A DNA stretch of 64,000 nucleotides from Stictocephala bisonia (GCA_035578905.1 JAQJVL010000173.1:372001-436000), one strand, 5' to 3'. Counted from the first letter of the stretch, positions 12,745 to 25,305 are shown. Notes: a model not told the origin generated them from the sequence alone. A program made the numbers and translations.

Positions 12745-13890
12745 ATAATTGATTATTATTTGAACATTAATTGATATTATTACATTGAAACAACATTTCA
12801 GGAGAGAAATCATTATTGATTGAAACTGGTAGTATTACATGATGAAGTGACTAGTTTTCTGCCGCCAGTGCTCTATTGCTCCGATGTTAAAGAAATGTTT
12901 CACACAACCTAAACTTGATTCCGTCTCTTTTCCACTACCTAGACATATGGTTGTAAACACTGATATTTAACCAGGACAGTCCTCAAAGACTTTTGCCACG
13001 TTTATGCTGTAGTCGATGAAAAAAACCAATATCTTCAACCAAACGAAAATATTTATGACAATAAAGGAAGTAACAGGCAAGACAGGTGGTTTTAGTCTGA
13101 GGGTAGTCGATAGTCTTTTTGAAACTATTTGGAAACATCATAATTATTTAGATATTTTTTATTGCTTTGTTACAATTAATCGTATTCTATTATTGGAGAC
13201 TAACAATCAATGAACTTAAGTTTTGTTGTTATAGACTGACAGTGTTGCGCAAAGAGACAGCACTTATTCACTCATATTTATACAGATGTTGCAAAGAACG
13301 CAACCAAAACATCACAATAGGTCTTAGTTTATCATTTTCAGACTGCAAAAAACAATTAATGAAGGTCATCATAAATATTAGTGGATTATATTCTATTTCA
13401 TTACATGTTTATATTTGGCAATAATAATATTTTGTTGATTTTATGTATTTTTAATTTATAAACTAATTATGATAATAAATTTGAGAAATGTTAAAATTTA
13501 TGTTATTGACAATGACTGCAGTAAATTATACGCAAAAGACACTTCCACACCGAGCCCTCTGAAATCAGTCATCTTGAACAGGGCAAGATAGCTAAAACAA
13601 GAACCATTTTGAGTCAGAGAGAAAACTGAATAAAATTAAAATCTAGTTAAACATTCTTTTACTAAACTAAATAAACAGTTCCAAAGAATTTGCACAAACT
13701 GTTCCCTATATTAAACACTAAAAAATAAAAACTTTGAAAATTACCAGTTTGATTCCCAAATGTTTTTTGCCATAACTCAAAACTAGTCAAGTTAAAGATA
13801 AGCAGTTTTCACTAAAATATTTTAAATTGTAATTCACGTCAAATTTAATCAAAATGGTTAGAGCCATTTTTGATAAAATGTTGCCGATAA
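12745..13890. other. AT-rich spacer without supported gene
   Basis: Two overlapping plus-strand frames (13016-13424) have no domain, no Kozak context of note and AT-driven composition. I treat them as chance. Confidence 0.35.
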
Positions 13891-13899
13891 AAATAAAAA

Positions 13900-14155
13900 T
13901 AAAATAAATTTCAAAGAAGTGAAAAGGTCTGGAGATATTGGCTAAATACATACCAAATTTCATAAAAATCTTTTTATCCTTTTGGTCTCCAGCAAACTAC
14001 ACATACACACAGACAGACACACATACGGAGAGACAGCAAAATTTGTTTACCAGTTTTTCGTGTTCAGGGGGCTCAAAAATGGATTTGTAGACCTTGAAAA
14101 AAATTTTTTTGGGCGATCACAATACTTTCTCTTTATTAACGCATATGGGAGAAAG
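13900..14155 (-). repeat. Dispersed repeat with ATGGGAGAAAGT terminus, fragment
   Basis: It ends at 14144-14155 in ATGGGAGAAAGT, with GATCACAATACTTTCTC just inside. That is the complement of the left end of the 55.5-kb element. The middle carries the family's CACAGACAGACAC simple-repeat tract. The other terminus is not visible, so the copy is partial. Confidence 0.45.
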
Positions 14156-14159
14156 TAAA

Positions 14160-14876
14160 ACAATTGTAAACTCCACTACAAACCTGAAGAATGGTGTAAC
14201 ATTCTATACGTATGGGTATGGAAAGCCCAGACTCTCTGACTCATCACTAAAAGTGAAGCTACAGAGCTGAGAAAGTCTCCTAAACAATACTTTTTACATG
14301 CTAAATAGATAGGACACAGGCTGTTTATTTTATCGCCTCTTTCAAGATAGTAGCACTTTAATTGTTGCATTTTTGGTCAATTTTGTTACCTTTGTTAATT
14401 GATATAAAATTATGGTGGATAGAAAAGATTTTAGAAGTTAGAAAAGAAAAAGGAAATATTTTCTGTTGTTTGACTTATTGGTTTTAGTTATATCAATGCT
14501 GCACAGAAGTCAAAAGTTGTAGAACATTTAACTCTCAAGTTCATGATTTTTCCTCATAATTTAAAGTTCATACAATTGTTTTCACTCCACAGAAAAAAAA
14601 CTAATTGAAATAGTCCAAAAGAAAATTTTTTAGTGATTTCTTACTGAAAACAAAAAGTAAGACCTAGAATATAAATATTATTAAGAGTTGCAGCATGGTA
14701 TACTTATAAGAATGTTGTCCTAAAAAATAAACAAATGTCTTTTTTATTTGTATGTTCTTATAATTTTCAGGTTGCCACCAACCAGTAAGTAATTTGAGTT
14801 GTGGACACTGCTATAATTTATTACTAAAAATAGAGCTGTTTTTATCAAACAGATTTTTGACACTTTTCTTTCTGTA
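14160..14876. other. AT-rich spacer without supported gene
   Basis: I see nothing exon-like and no repeat terminus here. Confidence 0.35.
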
Positions 14877-14878
14877 TA

Positions 14879-15722
14879 CAGGATGTCCCAGAATTAAAGT
14901 GCCAAACTTCGGGAAATGATTATATAGGTCAAAATAAAGAGAAAATCAAGAATATTTTTTTTCCAAAACCAATTCATTTACCAGATATCCATCACAAAAG
15001 AATTTTTATCTCCAAGGTGGCTCAACCGATCTTAATGAAACTAGCTATGCATGTTAAGATAATATATACTTATTCTAATAAAAAAAAAAAAAATAAACGA
15101 TCCAATTTTAAATTTTAAAATGGCATCCATTTTTAATTTTTAAACGGAAATTGTGGGAAAACAGCAAAGAATACAACAAAATGCTTAGAACAAGTTTTTT
15201 TTTAGATAATTTTATTACCAATCTGTCAGTATCAAAAACGTTAGAATCAAACAAAAAATAACTGAGACATTGACATTTGTGTTGAGAGGCAGCAAAAAGC
15301 TAAAAACAAATGGATTTTTTACTGACGCTCAACATAAATGTCAATATGTCTTGGTTATTGTTTGTCCAATTCTAACTTTTTTACACTGACAGATTGGTAA
15401 TACAACTATCCAAAAGAAGGTATTCATTTGTTTGTGTTCTTTATGTTTTCCCGCAGTTTCCGTTTAAAAATAAAAATGGCCACCATTTTAAAATGTTTAA
15501 ATTAGATCAAGTTGATTTTTTTAATAGAATAGGTATCTATTATCTTAACATGCATAGCTAGTTTCATTAAGATTGGTTGAGCCACCTTGGAAATAAAAAT
15601 TCTGTTCTGATGGATTTCTGGTAAAACGAACCCCTTATGGAAAAATGATACTTGATTTTCTCTTTATTTTGACTTATATAAAAATTTCCCGAAGTTTGGC
15701 ACTTCACTTTCGGGACACCCTG
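14879..15722. mobile_element. TA-flanked foldback DNA transposon (MITE), about 844 bp
   Basis: The element starts CAGGATGTCCCAGAA and ends, in complement, CAGGGTGTCCCGAAAG. Each end is flanked by TA (14877-14878, 15723-15724). The arms are long: AAGTGCCAAACTTCGGGAAA pairs with its complement near 15690, and homology continues inward for about 390 bp through GCTATGCATGTTAAGATAAT and CACAAATGTCAATG-like blocks to a short central loop around 15290. A TA target duplication points to the Tc1/mariner group, by inference. No transposase frame is present. Confidence 0.6.
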
Positions 15723-15830
15723 TATATGATTATTTTACATAAGATTTAAGAAACAAGGGCATAGCCCAATAGATATATCGAAAGCAAACAAAAGCAGCCC
15801 TCAGCAGCTATAAAGAGTATTAATATATTA

Positions 15831-16519
15831 CTAGGACACCCCTGCATGCTTCGCATGCTAACCCCATAATTCGCTGCACTTGTTACATCTCCGCCTTCGG
15901 CCTTGGCCTGTGACTTTTGCCTATGATTAATATTAGGTTAACTGTATAACGTAAAATCACAATATTACATTTATTTACAATATCTAACTCACACTACTTG
16001 CGTTGCTACCCATTAATTAGTAGCACCTAAATGAACACCTAAATGACTTCTATTTCAAATTTGTTCTTTCATTTTTATTTTTTTTTGTGATTTTTAACTG
16101 CATTAGATTACCATTAAAACCTTCAACTCCCGTAGAGCAGACCCCTACCGTGGAATGTGAATAAAACCATGTTCACAACCTTCCTCGATTTAAAATTATT
16201 AAAGATCTAACCTCATCAATGTTATAAACAACCATTTTTTACATTCCAACAGCTGTTAAAACTGTTTGGAAATCATTATTTACATTTGAACAGCTGTACT
16301 TTTCAATTCATTTAAACCTCTCAATATTTTATTCTTATGGCAGAAAAACGTACTTTGAGGGCCCATACCTTTCAGGTTGAGAATAATGAAGAATTAAGAT
16401 TTTATTGCACAACTACAAACAGAGGCACATTTTTTGATACCCCGACCGTTTAAACTGGTCAAGAAATAAGAGAGGAGTTGCGTTGTCAAAAAAACAGCTT
16501 CACATACTATATATAAGGA
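15831..16519 (-). mobile_element. Non-autonomous Helitron, copy 2 (best preserved)
   Basis: On the minus strand it begins TCCTTATATATAGTATGTG after an A and ends with hairpin GCATGC-GAA-GCATGC, then AGGGGTGTC, CTAG and a flanking T. All three Helitron termini features are intact. Its body aligns with 3017-4195 minus that copy's SINE, giving a family length near 690 bp. It has no coding capacity. Confidence 0.7.
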
Positions 16520-17013
16520 TTTGGTTAAATATTGTTGTTTTCCAGCTTGATCATCAGAAAGCAGTGATAAACTGACAGTCAATTTAATTTTAACAACAAG
16601 AGACAGAACTTTCAGTAGATAAGTATACTAATTCCAGGATGAAGTGTTACATAATATATAATACAATGTTCCAACATATTGGTATTGAAAGGGAAAATGC
16701 CATAACAGGTACTTGAGTGGCCTCAATATTAGGTTTATTGATTTTAAATAGGAAATTTAATTTTTTAAGTTGAGATAGATTGATGATATGATTAGTAAAC
16801 ATGAGAATTATTCAATTCTTTCAGAAAATAGTATTCAACATTTTGAAATTATGTTCTGTCTTACATATAACCAAAACAGAATAAAATCATTTCAGTTTTT
16901 ATCAGTCAGAAGTTCAAGCTGAATTTTATAAATGGAAATTATCGAGATATGGTGGAAGAGAGATCAGCTGTTCAAAATCCGCTAAATTAAAGCATGGCAC
17001 TAATCCAACCACC

Positions 17014-17586
17014 TGTCCCTGATTTTTACTCATAACAATAACGTTGTTAACAATTAGATTTCTTTCATAAGTTTTTCCTATTATTAATTTTTTTTAAGAA
17101 CAATTTATAGTTTCATAAAGTGTTTTAGAAAAACTTAAAAAATAATGACAATTCAAACTCAAACTTTTCAGTTTTAATTAAAACAACAAATTTATATGAT
17201 TTGCATTTTTTTGTTATTCTATAAATAAAACATACCTGATTAATTAATTTATATAGCAAACAATGTTCATGTTATTTCTACTGTAAGGATTTAAAATAAC
17301 TCATGTCCCTGATTTTTACTCATAACAATAACGTTGTTAACATTAGGTTTCTTTCATAAGTTTTTCCTATTATTTTTTTTTAAGAACAATTTATAGTTTC
17401 ATAAAGTGTTTTAGAAAAACTTAAAAAATAATGACAATTCAAACTCAAACTTTTCAGTTTGAATTAAAACAACAAATTTATGATTTGCATTTTTTTTATT
17501 CTATAAATAGAACATACCTGATTAATTAATTTATATAGCAAACAATGTTCATGTTATTTCTACTGTAAGGATTTAAAATAACTCAT
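17014..17586. repeat. Direct tandem duplication, unit about 290 bp, two copies
   Basis: TGTCCCTGATTTTTACTCAT begins at 17014 and again at 17304, and the two following units are nearly identical, differing by small indels in T- and A-runs. The second copy ends at ACTCATG near 17586. High identity implies a recent duplication. There is no coding content. Confidence 0.8.
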
Positions 17587-17739
17587 GTTTACATCAACTA
17601 ACATTTTACAATATAACTAAGTCCACATAGTATTAGTATTGAGATTTAAAAATAAATCTCAAACGTGATAAATTAACTCCATACAAACATTCAGAGGTGC
17701 ACAATCAATTACACAGACCTATCATGCATTAAAAAAGGT

Positions 17740-18130
17740 CAGCTTCAAACTGATCCAAATATTTTAGCCAATTCGTCACGACACAAAGAGCGGGAGTTTG
17801 TGAAAGTTTGAGAGGTATTCTTCTAGTCTACCAGCAGTAGCTCCGGACAAAGCGAGAATGGCGAGCAGCAGGGAGGATACAAAGGGAGTAAGTGATGCAG
17901 AAAAGGACTGGCAGCGTACAATCAGAGAGAAACCGATTGTTGTGGGGGCCAGATGGTGGACAATGTATACAGAGTAATGAATGCAAGCGGAGTGTACCAT
18001 CATCTTGTCATTACAGACGGGTGAAAGTGTGGCACTGTCCGTCAATGATTCACACCAACCGTATCCTGCTGGCTACAGAACTCCACAGTAACTGTGGCCA
18101 CCACACATCACAGTGCACAAAACACCAAGT
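17740..18130 (+). other. Candidate gene start: GC-richer patch with ATG and GTAAGT donor
   Basis: In AT-rich surroundings this block is GC-richer. ATG at 17858-17860 (context AGCGAGAATGG) opens a frame M-A-S-S-R-E-D-T-K-G that reaches a perfect donor GTAAGT at 17888-17893 exactly after ten codons. Unspliced, the frame runs on to about 40 codons. No protein family is recognised. It could be a first coding exon on the plus strand or an unclassified repeat. No convincing core promoter was found upstream. Confidence 0.25.
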
Positions 18131-18139
18131 GTAATATTC

Positions 18140-19065
18140 ATAATATTTTAAAAACATTCTAGGGGGAATACTGATATAATTTTTTTTACATTTTATTAAA
18201 AAAGGAAAAGGTTAAGATTTATATACAATTCATCTCTGTTATTATTATTCCGAAGAGTTTTGGCGAATTTTATTTACAAACCCTGGAACTTTTTTTATAT
18301 AAATATTTGATAAATATTCATGACTCTACATAGCAATAAATTCTTTCCTTTGTATTTAACAGTTCATTAGATGCAGTTAAATATAGGGTCACTTAAATTG
18401 CCGAATAAATGTAATGTCTATTTCGGTATTAAGTATGATAAACTAGTATAAAAATAAGATATATATCACTTTCAAACTAATTTTTATCTTTAATAAAATC
18501 ATGATTGCAGTTTAGGTATAAATTATTTGTCATAAATTACTTTTTAAATAAAATATAGAGTTGAAGCAGTAGAATTGCAAAGTTGGGGAGCTAGATTTAG
18601 AAGGTTAGCAGAAATATTTCAGGGTGGTTTTCAATGTCTAGCCTAAAAAAGGCTGCTATTTGTCTGTAGGTTTGTACTTCTTAAGAAAAATAAATTTTAT
18701 CACAAAATGTCAAAAGACACCTGCATTTTTATGACTGTAATCTTTCGCTTCATCAAGAATATGTAAATTTCTCTAGCTAGTGACAACATAAATGTAATGT
18801 CAACAGCAGTTAGCACGGTTTGAAAGTAGGGAACTAGGTAACACAAGCCGTGTGTATAATAAACTATATAGGCTATTATAAGCCTATTTTGAATTTTGAA
18901 GTTGTTCTTCCTAGTCAGGGCCAAAAAATATTTCAACAGTATTGCATTAAAGTTAGTCGAACAAATAAAATATTAAATTAAAGATCACAGTTCAATATTA
19001 TAAACTTGATTAGATTATCACATAAGATTTATTAAAACTCATATTTTTTAGCCCCTGAGCTGCTT
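18140..19065. other. AT-rich spacer without supported gene
   Basis: Only chance frames are present. The minus-strand frame at 18700-18936 has no domain. Confidence 0.35.
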
Positions 19066-19070
19066 ATAAC

Positions 19071-19365
19071 ATTAAAATAAAAATAAAATATTTAAATTTT
19101 TATTATTACCTTCGTCAACCAGCTCACAAATACGTAACAAATGTTACGGCCGTTTCGACATCAAAGTGTCATCTTCAGACATTTAATACAAAATAAAAAA
19201 CTAACATAACCAACAAAATTTGTTGGTTATGTTAGTTTTTTATTTTGTATTAAATGTCTGAAGATGACACTTTGATGTCGAAACGGCCGTAACATTTGTT
19301 ACGTATTTGTGAGCTGGTTGACGAAGGTAATAATAAAAATTTAAATATTTTATTTTTATTTTAAT
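19071..19365. repeat. Apparently perfect palindrome, 147-bp arms, hammerhead-like motif
   Basis: The left arm (19071-19217) and right arm (19219-19365) appear to be exact complements around a single central base at 19218 inside CAACAAAATTTGTTG. On the plus strand the right arm carries CTGAAGA (19258-19264), a 4-bp stem GACA/TGTC with a 6-nt loop, GAAA (19280-19283), CGGCCG, then TA and ACATTT, which pairs with AAATGT just before CTGAAGA. That order fits a type I hammerhead with a minimal stem III, except for one extra U between the core and stem II. The same motif is mirrored on the minus strand by the left arm. Confidence 0.75.
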
Positions 19366-19369
19366 AAGT

Positions 19370-20080
19370 TTTATATTTTGCTTTTTCGCTATGCTGTTTG
19401 CTACTCACTGAATGGCAGAACGTCAATCGAACCAAGTTCCAACTGCCCAGACACCAATTAATCCCTACACAAAAACTATCTAAACAAAGTATCTGCAGAA
19501 ATGAACAAAGCCAAAAACAATATTGGCAATTTGACATCACAAAACTATACTTAAATTAAAATTAATTCCAGGCTAGATTTTAGTTCCGAATTTTCAAAAC
19601 GAGTTCAGTTCACATGGATAGGCAAGAGTCGCAACTCTCTGCCAATGGGTAACAGGATGAGATGTCACTCTGCATCAAACTGCAGACTGGCAAAAATAAT
19701 TGTTCCAGCAGGAAACTGACAACCATTAGTACAGCTACCAGAGCAAGGCAACAGTTAGACCTGCCAGTGTGACCTGTGCTGTGAACCATAAACAGCTGTT
19801 GACCTCTGTGTCATGCATCAAGAACAGCTGTCAAACTCAGGTCTTCAGACAAAATCAATTTTCCACAAACGCACCACCATTAAATTTGTTTAAAACACTG
19901 CCATTCACTACAAAATAAAAACACCTCACCCACCAACTGGACTATTGTCCTTGTGTAGTAAGTAATGTATTATTTTAATGGTACAATTTATGATTTGAAG
20001 CCTTTTCTCCAAGTATACAATATAGCTTAAAACCTGCACAACTGATTTAATTAAATGATTTTATGTTAATTGTTCCATAG
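19370..20080. other. Anonymous spacer, slightly GC-richer 19600-19870
   Basis: Contains two AACAGCTGT blocks (19791, 19823) but no supported frame or repeat end. Confidence 0.3.
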
Positions 20081-20084
20081 ATTC

Positions 20085-20585
20085 ACAGATAAAATCCAAA
20101 CACGATACACTTGTTCATCACAAAATCTCCAGAACCACAGAACAGATTCTGACGAAATCTGAAGGAAAATTAGCTTTTGTACCGTACAGACCCACTAAGA
20201 AGGAATTCTTTGAAATGTTATTCCTAAAGGTTTAAAAAGTCCCTAAAAATTACCTTTTTCTGTATGAGTAATTGGCGTTAATTTAACTTAATAATTTATT
20301 TAAAACAGCTGATACAAACAACATAAATATGATAAAAAAGCTTTTTGAAAACTTGACTAATTTAGTTTTCATTATAAAAGTTTAAGGTAACTTCTACTAA
20401 TTCAGACATGATTGCACTACTTTTCATTCCCCTAAAGTTGACTTAAAGGGGTTTCTTCGCCATAAAACTGTGTTATCTAGGAGAATGGCAGCAGGTTATG
20501 CTATTATACTGATTTGATGGTTTAGAAAGAACCTCAGAGGGAAGGGTAAGAACCATCCAGTAGCGAAGCAGGAGCTGTCAGCTAG
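20085..20585 (+). mobile_element. Decayed Helitron-like element, family III
   Basis: It ends in GCTGTCAG-CTAG-T (CTAG 20582-20585) after a weak GAAGCAGG segment. The 5' half (CACAAAATCTCCAGAACCAC, then AAATTAGCTTTTGTACCG and CCCACTAAGAAGGA) is shared with fragments at 24020-24250 and 40830-41010. The terminal hairpin is not clear, so the Helitron assignment is tentative. Confidence 0.4.
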
Positions 20586-20589
20586 TATT

Positions 20590-21715
20590 CAATAAAGACG
20601 AAGACAAAATATTGACAACACAGTAACTTACAAATTTATATAACATGAAGATTCTATAAAAGAAATTACTTATAAATAATAAACAACAATCAATCATAAC
20701 TCACTTGACTACTGTTGAAACGTTTCAGACACTCACCTGAAACATACAATACAGAATTGTTGTTCACTGTTTAAAAGAATCTGTTTTTGCAGAAAACACA
20801 GAAATTTATCTACGCTTTAAGGACTGAAAAAATAAGTGCTAACTCATTCCCCCTCACTTTTCAAGTGCGACATGTAAAATATTTAGGCTGAAAATTTGGA
20901 GATACGCAAATCTTATTACTTTTATTTATAAAATCTGTTCTAATAAAGATTACAAGGGTACTTCTTTGTACGTTTGCTATTGAGTACTTTATCAGAATAA
21001 ATGTCCAAAAAGTCATCTCATAATTTTAAAAAAATTATATTTTGTTAAAAAAGTTTATTTTGTTTTAAACATTTATATTATTTTTTGTTGTACGCTTACA
21101 GCTCATAAACAAAAAAATATTCTACAAGTGGGAAACTGTGTTTTTGAAGTCTAAATTTTATTACCTACAAACACAGAAAAAATTATAACAATCAAATTAA
21201 AAATAAAAAAATTATAGCATCAAATATTTTGTTAAGACTGTCAGATTCGTCTGTTAAAATTAACTCTGTCTATTATTGTTAATTATTTTCATTGACATTA
21301 TATTCCAACAACTGGCTCCAAATGTCAAAAAAAAAAACATATAAACATTCTCGAACGTCTGCATATCATCCTAAAGAAGTACAAGTTACTGTAAGCAGTA
21401 AATTGAATGTTATATGTAACAAACTTCGAATGACGGGATATCCTCATTCTGTCCTCAACGTGAAATTTAGTAATGACCATATTTCATAGTTTTGGTCCTC
21501 AAGGGAAAAAATGTAATGATGAAATATAGTCATTCAGTCCCGAAAGGCTTAAAATAAGGAATTTTTATCCAGCTAATTACAAAGAACACCTTATAAAAAA
21601 ATGTTTTTCTTATTGCTAAAAATGTATTAACAATAAAGTAATCAATTTTATTTGCCACTTGGGAAGTAAAAACTAGAATTTAATATAGAACGTTCATCTT
21701 TCGATTCTCACACTA
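20590..21715. other. AT-rich spacer without supported gene
   Basis: The 65-codon frame at 21292-21489 has no recognisable domain. Confidence 0.35.
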
Positions 21716-21885
21716 GGGTCTCTTCCTAGCCTAGTGACTAGCACTCCTGACTTCAATGCAGAGGGTCATAGGTCCTGCATCATTTGATCCTGCAGGGTCG
21801 ATCAAAATTTAGATTGGTGGGTGTGGACCATTATCAACCACGGGTCTTAAAAGTAAAACAATGCCACTGGCATAATAATAAGAAA
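21716..21885 (+). mobile_element. tRNA-derived SINE
   Basis: TAGCCTAGTGACTAGCAC (21727-21744) is a good box A. GGTCATAGGTCCTGCATC, about 20 bp further on, is a worn box B. The body continues with GACCATTATCAACCACGGG. The family differs from SINE A. The 3' end is uncertain and related sequence may reach 22040. Confidence 0.55.
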
Positions 21886-22059
21886 AAAACAGAAAACTTA
21901 TGCAGTCTCCTACCATTACATGTGCGGGTATGATTGACTATGTGTTTCAGTTTGTCACTGAATGGGTAGGGATAGAAGAAGTCTGTTTAATACAACCTGT
22001 ACTAACCCTTGATCCATGCTTCGAGGCAGGGTACGCAATCAGCAAATTTTAACATTAAT

Positions 22060-24015
22060 TGTATGTAAATTAAATTTTTTTGAACAAAAATCTAGAGGTT
22101 AAACATGACAGTTGCACTTAAGCATTACTTAGCAACAAGTGATTCATACAAATTTATTTTATCCAAACAGTCAAAGATAAAAGTTGAAGACTAAATTTTA
22201 GACTGGTGTGCTCGTTTATATTCAACATTACTCATTAAGTATACAGAACTCATTAGCAATGCGTTTACAAGTAAACAGTTGTATCAGCGAGCAACTGAGA
22301 ATCTGTTGCTATAGTTTCTGTTAAGGCAAACAATGTATCGCCCATTTATAAGCGTTTACCTTGCTGTCCCTGTTGTAATATTTATATAATAGCACAACCT
22401 TACCACTTGAGAAACTGAATGGAAAGCCGAATCCTATGAAGCATATTTTTTATTTCTATAACTGTGATGTTAGTAGATGATGAAGAAAGTCAATCTTGAT
22501 GGTCATCACTTATTTAGTTTTAAATATGGTAACAAGTTAATTAATAATCCTTAAAAATATAAATTTGCTTGAACTAAATTTCAGATGGTTTGAGTACTTG
22601 GAACTATAATTTTTATATATCATATTCTTCTTCTAAATATATCTCACACTTATTTTACAAATAATTTATAAATAATTAGTAAATAGTCTGTTCAAATTCT
22701 TGTTGAAATTTTATTCAAATACACGTACACTTTTAGAAACATTTTACATGCATTCTCTAAGACTTGTCCAAAAACAGCATGCAAAAAAAATTACAGTGTG
22801 CTTGTTTGAGGGTTAATCAAGTCTGTGTGTCCGAGGATTTAAGAATGTGGGGTAAACGTCAACAAGGACAGATGACTTGAGCCGAGAATGGTGTTTGTTG
22901 CGTCAAACAAGATCATCAAGGGTCAATACACTTTCTATGCACACTAAATATACAGAAAACGAAGGTTTGGTTAAAATATAACAAGACAGTTTAGTAATTG
23001 TGTTAATTATTTTACTTGATAAATTCTGTTCATGTACTAGATTAACCCATACCAAAACGTTGTCATATCTTATTGCTATGTATATTTTATACAGCTGTTA
23101 TCGTTTTATTATCTCTGTGAATTTTTATTTAAAAACTTTTAAGTTAAAGATCCATTTAAATCCAGTTACTCTCCAGCAGCAGAATTTTGCCCTTTGAAAG
23201 CTATGAGCATCATTATAGCGACTGAAAAATAGTTGTCATTCTTCTTGAACCAATTAATTAATAATAAAAGATCTTAACCTATGTTCATCAAGGCTAACAG
23301 TTGCACAGAAAACAAAGAGCTTGATTCTGGCTTGACTGACTACTTTTAGGATACATTTTAAAGAGGCTTAGTCTACGGCTCATATACATTGTTCCCAACA
23401 TGAAACAATGTAAGATTTACAGGGTTAGTGTGTACATGAACACTGTGTTTGCTGCTTTTAACTATATATACGCTTTTCAAAGCACCCACTTTATCTTGCA
23501 GATTCTAACAAGAATTTTACATAAATTTTCAATAAATGTATGCTCAAAAATACAAAATCAAGTGTCTGTTTATTTCGTTGGAAGGAGTGACAATTGTTAT
23601 CATTTTAAAAAGACATAAAAGCATTAAAGAATAATAAAAGAACTTGCAAAATAAAATACTTAACAGCAAATTATCATAGACTGTCAGGAAAATACCTGAT
23701 GACAAATGTTTAAGGGAGCTTATGAGCTCCTTGAAAAACGCCCTAAACACGGCTTTCTAATTCAACGAACCAATATGTAATAATAATCGTATCACAACAT
23801 TTGAAGTATCATTTGATAGGTGAAGACCTGTTTTAATGGACCATAAGATGATTTTTGTACGAAAATTGAATGTTTTTATATTTTGTTTACTGTTAATTAT
23901 TTAACATTTGGAATATCATTCTTGTCGTCTATTTCTAATAAAACATTTCATTATATCAACTTATTGTCTACAAGGTTGGACCTTCAATCGTTATAGCATT
24001 GCTTGGGTACAGGAT
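22060..24015. other. AT-rich spacer without supported gene
   Basis: A minus-strand stretch near 23685-23755 has an AG acceptor-like edge, a short open frame and a GTATTT donor-like edge. Its phase does not fit the exon at 25229-25305, so it is not called an exon. Confidence 0.35.
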
Positions 24016-24019
24016 ATTA

Positions 24020-24260
24020 TCTATATATATATAAAAGCCAAATACCCCACTGACTGACTCACTCACTCACTCATCACAAAAACCACCAAACGGATTTACA
24101 CAAAATTTTAAAGGAAATTAGCTTTAGTATCGAAGGAACCCACTAAGTAAGGTTTTTTTGAAGTTCCATTCCTAAGGGGTACAAACAGCCCTTTAAAATT
24201 TCCTTTTTTCTATAAGAATAACAATGGATTGATTTTAGTAAATTAATAACAGCTGTTTTG
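24020..24260 (+). mobile_element. Helitron-like family III, 5' fragment
   Basis: It starts TCTATATATATATAAAAGCC after an A, then a short (ACTC)n tract, then the block AAATTAGCTTTAGTATCGAA shared with 20085-20585. No CTRR end follows, so the copy is truncated. Confidence 0.4.
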
Positions 24261-25228
24261 AAAATAAATAAACTTAATTATTTTGTATATTTGACATTAT
24301 CCCCCTACCATCAGAAAATTTATCTCACTCATCATAAGCTTTTTCTGTCTAAATCCAACCTTTTAGTTTGGTTACCTTAAATGGAAGCATGTTGGTGCTA
24401 AGCTAATTTGCCAATTTAATGCAATATCGCCTTTAAATAACACTGAGATTTTGCTTTGAAATTTTGCAAGATACAAATTGACTTGAATATAGAATGGATT
24501 GTAATTTTAAGACTCCAATCACTTAAATCTGTAGTAAATAAACATTTGCCTACACATTCCAAAGATCAGCTCTACACATTTTAGTCCAGTAAGTCAGTCA
24601 ATGTAATTATAGAAAATAGCCATCAAAATGTTGTTTCGTGAAAAATTTAAATATTTATTAAGTTTCAGTGTAACATTCTCACAGGTATATGATATTTAGA
24701 GTAGGATGTGGAGATAAGAAACCTGTTTTTAATATTTCTTCACTGAAACACAAGAAATTATTTTTACATGAAGTCCAAACCAGAATTTTGAACCAAAATT
24801 GCCAAGCTAACATGTTATAAATGCTAAACGTATATATTTGACCTTTACTTTATGCAGTAACAATAAGAATGAATCACTCAATGAGAAAACTAAGAATAAA
24901 ACTACTTTATAGCTGGCAATATTTATATCCCTGAAACTGGGGTTATTGTAAATGATAATGTATACATAAACAAGGAAACTGAAAGTAAAACCAAAGTTAA
25001 CAGCAAAAATAATCTGGAATTTCCATTACATACATAATAGTATGAGATACCTGCAATACAAACTATTTTGCACCTACACAGAACTCTCTAAATATATTTA
25101 AGACACACTACATGAAATATTCAAAAACATATCAAGTATACCGACTAATTGACCAGCTACATTTTATTGAAATGTTTAAACTACAATTGTAACATAGAGT
25201 AATTTTTAATTTGCATGTACCGACTTAC

Positions 25229-25305
25229 CGACAAAAACAGGTTACCGTCTCTTCAACATCAAGAACAGTAAAACTAGGGTAGCGGATTTTACGGCCGCTA
25301 AACAT
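25229..25305 (-). CDS. First coding exon of a host gene, minus strand
   Basis: ATG (25305-25303, context GACTACCATGT) opens 25 codons plus two bases: M-F-S-G-R-K-I-R-Y-P-S-F-T-V-L-D-V-E-E-T, then V-T-C-F-C. It runs straight into a consensus donor GTAAGT (25228-25223), giving a phase-2 intron. Codon use is not AT-driven, unlike neighbouring chance frames. About 75 bp upstream lies an initiator with a DPE (see 25350-25387), so start, promoter and splice site agree. I do not recognise the protein. The next exon is not identified; it should lie at lower coordinates, possibly outside the window given the intron sizes implied. The alternative is a fortuitous ATG in a 5' UTR exon. Confidence 0.5.

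Noticed and set aside
23685..23755. Second exon for the minus-strand gene at 25229-25305
   Set aside because: After the phase-2 junction the frame meets a stop within about a dozen codons, so it does not continue the exon.
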